A stretch of DNA of 64,000 nt, from NCBI RefSeq assembly GCF_000497045.1, contig NW_015961965.1, positions 252,779 through 316,778 on the forward strand. The letters run 5' to 3'. Within the stretch, counting starts at the first letter, position 1; every line of letters starts with the position of its first letter. Origin of the DNA: Kalmanozyma brasiliensis GHG001 (Eukaryota > Basidiomycota > Ustilaginomycetes > Ustilaginales). The notes under the pieces are model-generated. The model ran no database searches. It saw only the letters and a program-made list of their open reading frames with translations, and was not told where the DNA came from. Shown piece after piece: positions 62,099 to 64,000 of the stretch. Position numbers and translations under genes: made by a program.

Positions 62099-64000
62099 AT
62101 GTGGAATCATGGTCACGCTCCCGCCGCCGCTGGCGCTGGAAGCAGCGCCGCGTCGCAAAACCGCCCCATCAGCATGTCCAACATTTCGTCGACACAGCGG
62201 AGAGCCGGCGGCATGGTCCAAGCTCAGCATGGCCCCTCATCTAGCAACGCTGCTTTCCCTCGTCCCAACATCGCTTTCCCCGGAACAGTATCCACGCCGC
62301 GCTCGTCTGCTGCACCCAACGCCGCGTCTTCAACAACACCCAGATCAATACAGCATCTCTCCCTGCTCACTGCCAGCACGCCGGCTTCCATCGCAAAACT
62401 TGCCTTCCCGTCTCTGGCCACGGTCCATTGGCATCGCCTGCAGCAGCGGCACAGCGAGACGCGCACGCAGAAGGATCGCGATGGTCAAGTTCGAGAGGCC
62501 TCTTCTCTCGACGCTGGCCCTTCGACCACTCATATCGACGACCTCCACAAGTGGCGCAGCGGTGTCCAACACGTCATTGCTTTTGCGAACAAGTCATGTC
62601 TCCAGTCCCAGGCGGGGAGCAAGAACGAGCTGAAGCCTCTGTTCGCAGGTCCACTGATGCACATGGGCTCGACGCTTCCATCGCAGCATGAGCCTGGGCC
62701 AAGCAATCCCAGCAGTGTGTCCGCCGACCTGTGGATCTTTGTCGTCGTAGCCGACCACGAGAGCTCGACAACCAAGCCATCTGCTCCTGCCACCGAAGAC
62801 GTGACCATGCTCGATGCCGCAAAGAAGAACAGCGCCGACGCGAAGCAAAGCGAGATCCCTGTCGGAGGCAACACGCAGCAGGACACACTCAACGCAAGCA
62901 CAGCCTCACTGGATGCAATCCTAGCCCACCACCTTCCGGCCGATCTCGCCAAAGCGCTTGCACGCTTATCTGCGGTTGCCAACGTCCGTTCTGGCTCCTA
63001 TCGCCTGGCAGCTGCGGCCTTGGACCCAGAAGATGTCAAGGGGAAGCAATCCTCGCTCACCTCGGAACAGCGACAGGCCCATAGATGCTTCCTGGCAGCG
63101 ATCAAGGCCAGAGCCATTCATCTGATGACTACGACAAGATCGTCGTCCTTCCAGCAGCCTCACGGAAGTGAAGTATGTGATCGCGGTCGTCTGCGACTTG
63201 GAGAGAGTGTCGTCTTCTTGCCCATTTCCCGTCCCGGCTCAGACGCAACAGGGTATGATGGCACTGGACACAAGAAGACACCCTTCGCCAGCGCCAACGA
63301 AGCCGCAAGTCTCGTGACGCAGCTGGACGTCTCACTCACTGAATCCTCGCTCCTGGTTCGTGCGACATCCCGCCGCATTGCTGCCCTTCCTTTGGCCAGC
63401 ATTCATCATGCCAAGATTGCATCCTTGCTGCCATCGTCTCCGCAGCGCCCAAGTATGCTCATTGCTCCACTGGGTCTTCGAGTGGAACTCCTAGGTACAG
63501 TCCCATCTAGCACGTTCGCGCATGATCACCTTTCCGAGCTACGGACCATGTTCGCAAAGCTCCATACGGCGGCTCCCAACGCGGGCTCAGATGACGATGC
63601 GCTCCTTGCATCCGGGCTTGCTGTCTGTGCCCTGCCTCAGGAACACTCGACCACCCAATCACCATCGCAAGATCTCAAGCAGTCACAAGATGTGCTATCC
63701 GGCATGTTCCCCCACAGCGAAGCCCAGGTCGACACTCAGACCCGTTCGGATGCAGATGCAGCGCATGGGCAGCCTCGATTGCGGTCAAACTCGCGCCAAT
63801 TCCTGTGGCCAGTCGCTTGGTGTCTCGTCCTCCCAGGTCCATCATTGGCGATGCCGCGCGCGCTCGCATCGGCAAACAGCATCAACTCGGATCTTGACAC
63901 AATACAGAGCCAACCCATGACACCGCTCAAGGAGCTCGCAGCTTTCACGCTCAAGGTGCTCAATGATGCCAACGAGTCCACATCTGTACCGCAACCGCCC
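62099..64000 (+). CDS. SSN2: Mediator complex subunit MED13 (Ssn2/Srb9), N-terminal part
   Basis: Large subunit of the Mediator CDK8 kinase module, linking the kinase to core Mediator and repressing or tuning RNA polymerase II genes. 634 codons are open to the right edge, so the gene is incomplete. After a Ser/Ala-rich front (about 1-120), the blocks of the MED13 N-terminal domain appear in the order seen in yeast Ssn2. These are DLWIFVVVAD (about 215), RCFLAAIKARAIHLM (about 330), LRLGESVVFLPIS, VSLTESSLLVRATSRRIAALPLA, SMLIAPLGLRVELLG (about 455) and RQFLWPVAWCLVLPG (about 570). The ATG at 62099 (MWNHGHAPAAAG) follows GTCGCA. Inner methionines at about residues 27 and 40 are alternatives. 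I read the frame codon by codon and found no stop and no need for an intron. Confidence 0.85.
   Translation, partial: MWNHGHAPAAAGAGSSAASQNRPISMSNISSTQRRAGGMVQAQHGPSSSNAAFPRPNIAFPGTVSTPRSSAAPNAASSTTPRSIQHLSLLTASTPASIAKLAFPSLATVHWHRLQQRHSETRTQKDRDGQVREASSLDAGPSTTHIDDLHKWRSGVQHVIAFANKSCLQSQAGSKNELKPLFAGPLMHMGSTLPSQHEPGPSNPSSVSADLWIFVVVADHESSTTKPSAPATEDVTMLDAAKKNSADAKQSEIPVGGNTQQDTLNASTASLDAILAHHLPADLAKALARLSAVANVRSGSYRLAAAALDPEDVKGKQSSLTSEQRQAHRCFLAAIKARAIHLMTTTRSSSFQQPHGSEVCDRGRLRLGESVVFLPISRPGSDATGYDGTGHKKTPFASANEAASLVTQLDVSLTESSLLVRATSRRIAALPLASIHHAKIASLLPSSPQRPSMLIAPLGLRVELLGTVPSSTFAHDHLSELRTMFAKLHTAAPNAGSDDDALLASGLAVCALPQEHSTTQSPSQDLKQSQDVLSGMFPHSEAQVDTQTRSDADAAHGQPRLRSNSRQFLWPVAWCLVLPGPSLAMPRALASANSINSDLDTIQSQPMTPLKELAAFTLKVLNDANESTSVPQPP

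Overview
This window looks like chromosomal DNA of a smut fungus (Ustilaginomycotina, Basidiomycota, near Ustilago, Sporisorium or Moesziomyces). The reasons are long GC-rich eukaryotic ORFs that are mostly free of introns, fungal housekeeping proteins with long Ser/Pro/Ala-rich insertions, CT-rich tracts on the sense strand ahead of some start codons, and ANN-ATG start contexts rather than bacterial ribosome binding sites. The species call is inference from protein style. No search was run.

Layout. 1-1453: 5' part of VTC4, the vacuolar polyphosphate polymerase, running off the left edge. 3201-5837: a forkhead transcription factor. 5838-14187: an 8.35 kb stretch with no supportable gene, unusual beside the compact remainder. 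14188-22440: an SH3 protein, NOP56 (snoRNP), SCL1 (20S proteasome alpha-1), CCT2 (chaperonin) and RIB3 (riboflavin). 22440-29396: CTR9 (Paf1 complex), the PLP synthase glutaminase (SNO1/PdxT) and HAP3 (CCAAT-binding factor). 29488-37032: a 2,514-residue Fab1/PIKfyve-type lipid kinase without a recognisable FYVE finger. 37373-37399: an assembly gap (27 N). 38743-44398: RIC8, PIG-X/PBN1 (GPI mannosyltransferase I subunit) and a cysteine-free predicted secreted protein. 44490-51234: a Rad5/Uls1-like SNF2 ATPase, glutathione-dependent formaldehyde dehydrogenase (SFA1) and a secreted pepsin-type protease. 51541-51640: a 30-bp minisatellite. 51833-55693: one ORF joining a long uncharacterised region to dihydrofolate synthase. 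57619-58680: a secreted GH128-type glucanase. 62099-64000: N-terminal part of Mediator subunit MED13, running off the right edge.

The genes are not an operon or a single pathway. They are mostly conserved eukaryotic functions, with a few secreted or signalling proteins that could matter for a plant-associated lifestyle. Several neighbours are divergent pairs that may share promoters (NOP56/SCL1, CTR9/SNO1, FAB1-like/RIC8, PIG-X/secreted protein, ULS1-like/SFA1, GH128/MED13). Several are convergent with very short 3' spacers (RIC8/PIG-X 54 bp, HAP3/FAB1-like 91 bp, secreted protein/ULS1-like 91 bp). Three B-vitamin enzymes (RIB3, SNO1, dihydrofolate synthase) lie within about 35 kb, which is probably chance.

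The observations most worth following up are the dihydrofolate synthase fusion ORF, the FYVE-less Fab1-like kinase, the 8.35 kb gene desert beside the forkhead gene, the cysteine-free secreted protein, and lineage-type insertions in the PLP synthase glutaminase and the aspartic protease. I recognised no transposon, tRNA, rRNA or CRISPR array. I see nothing that amounts to a clearly new multi-gene system.
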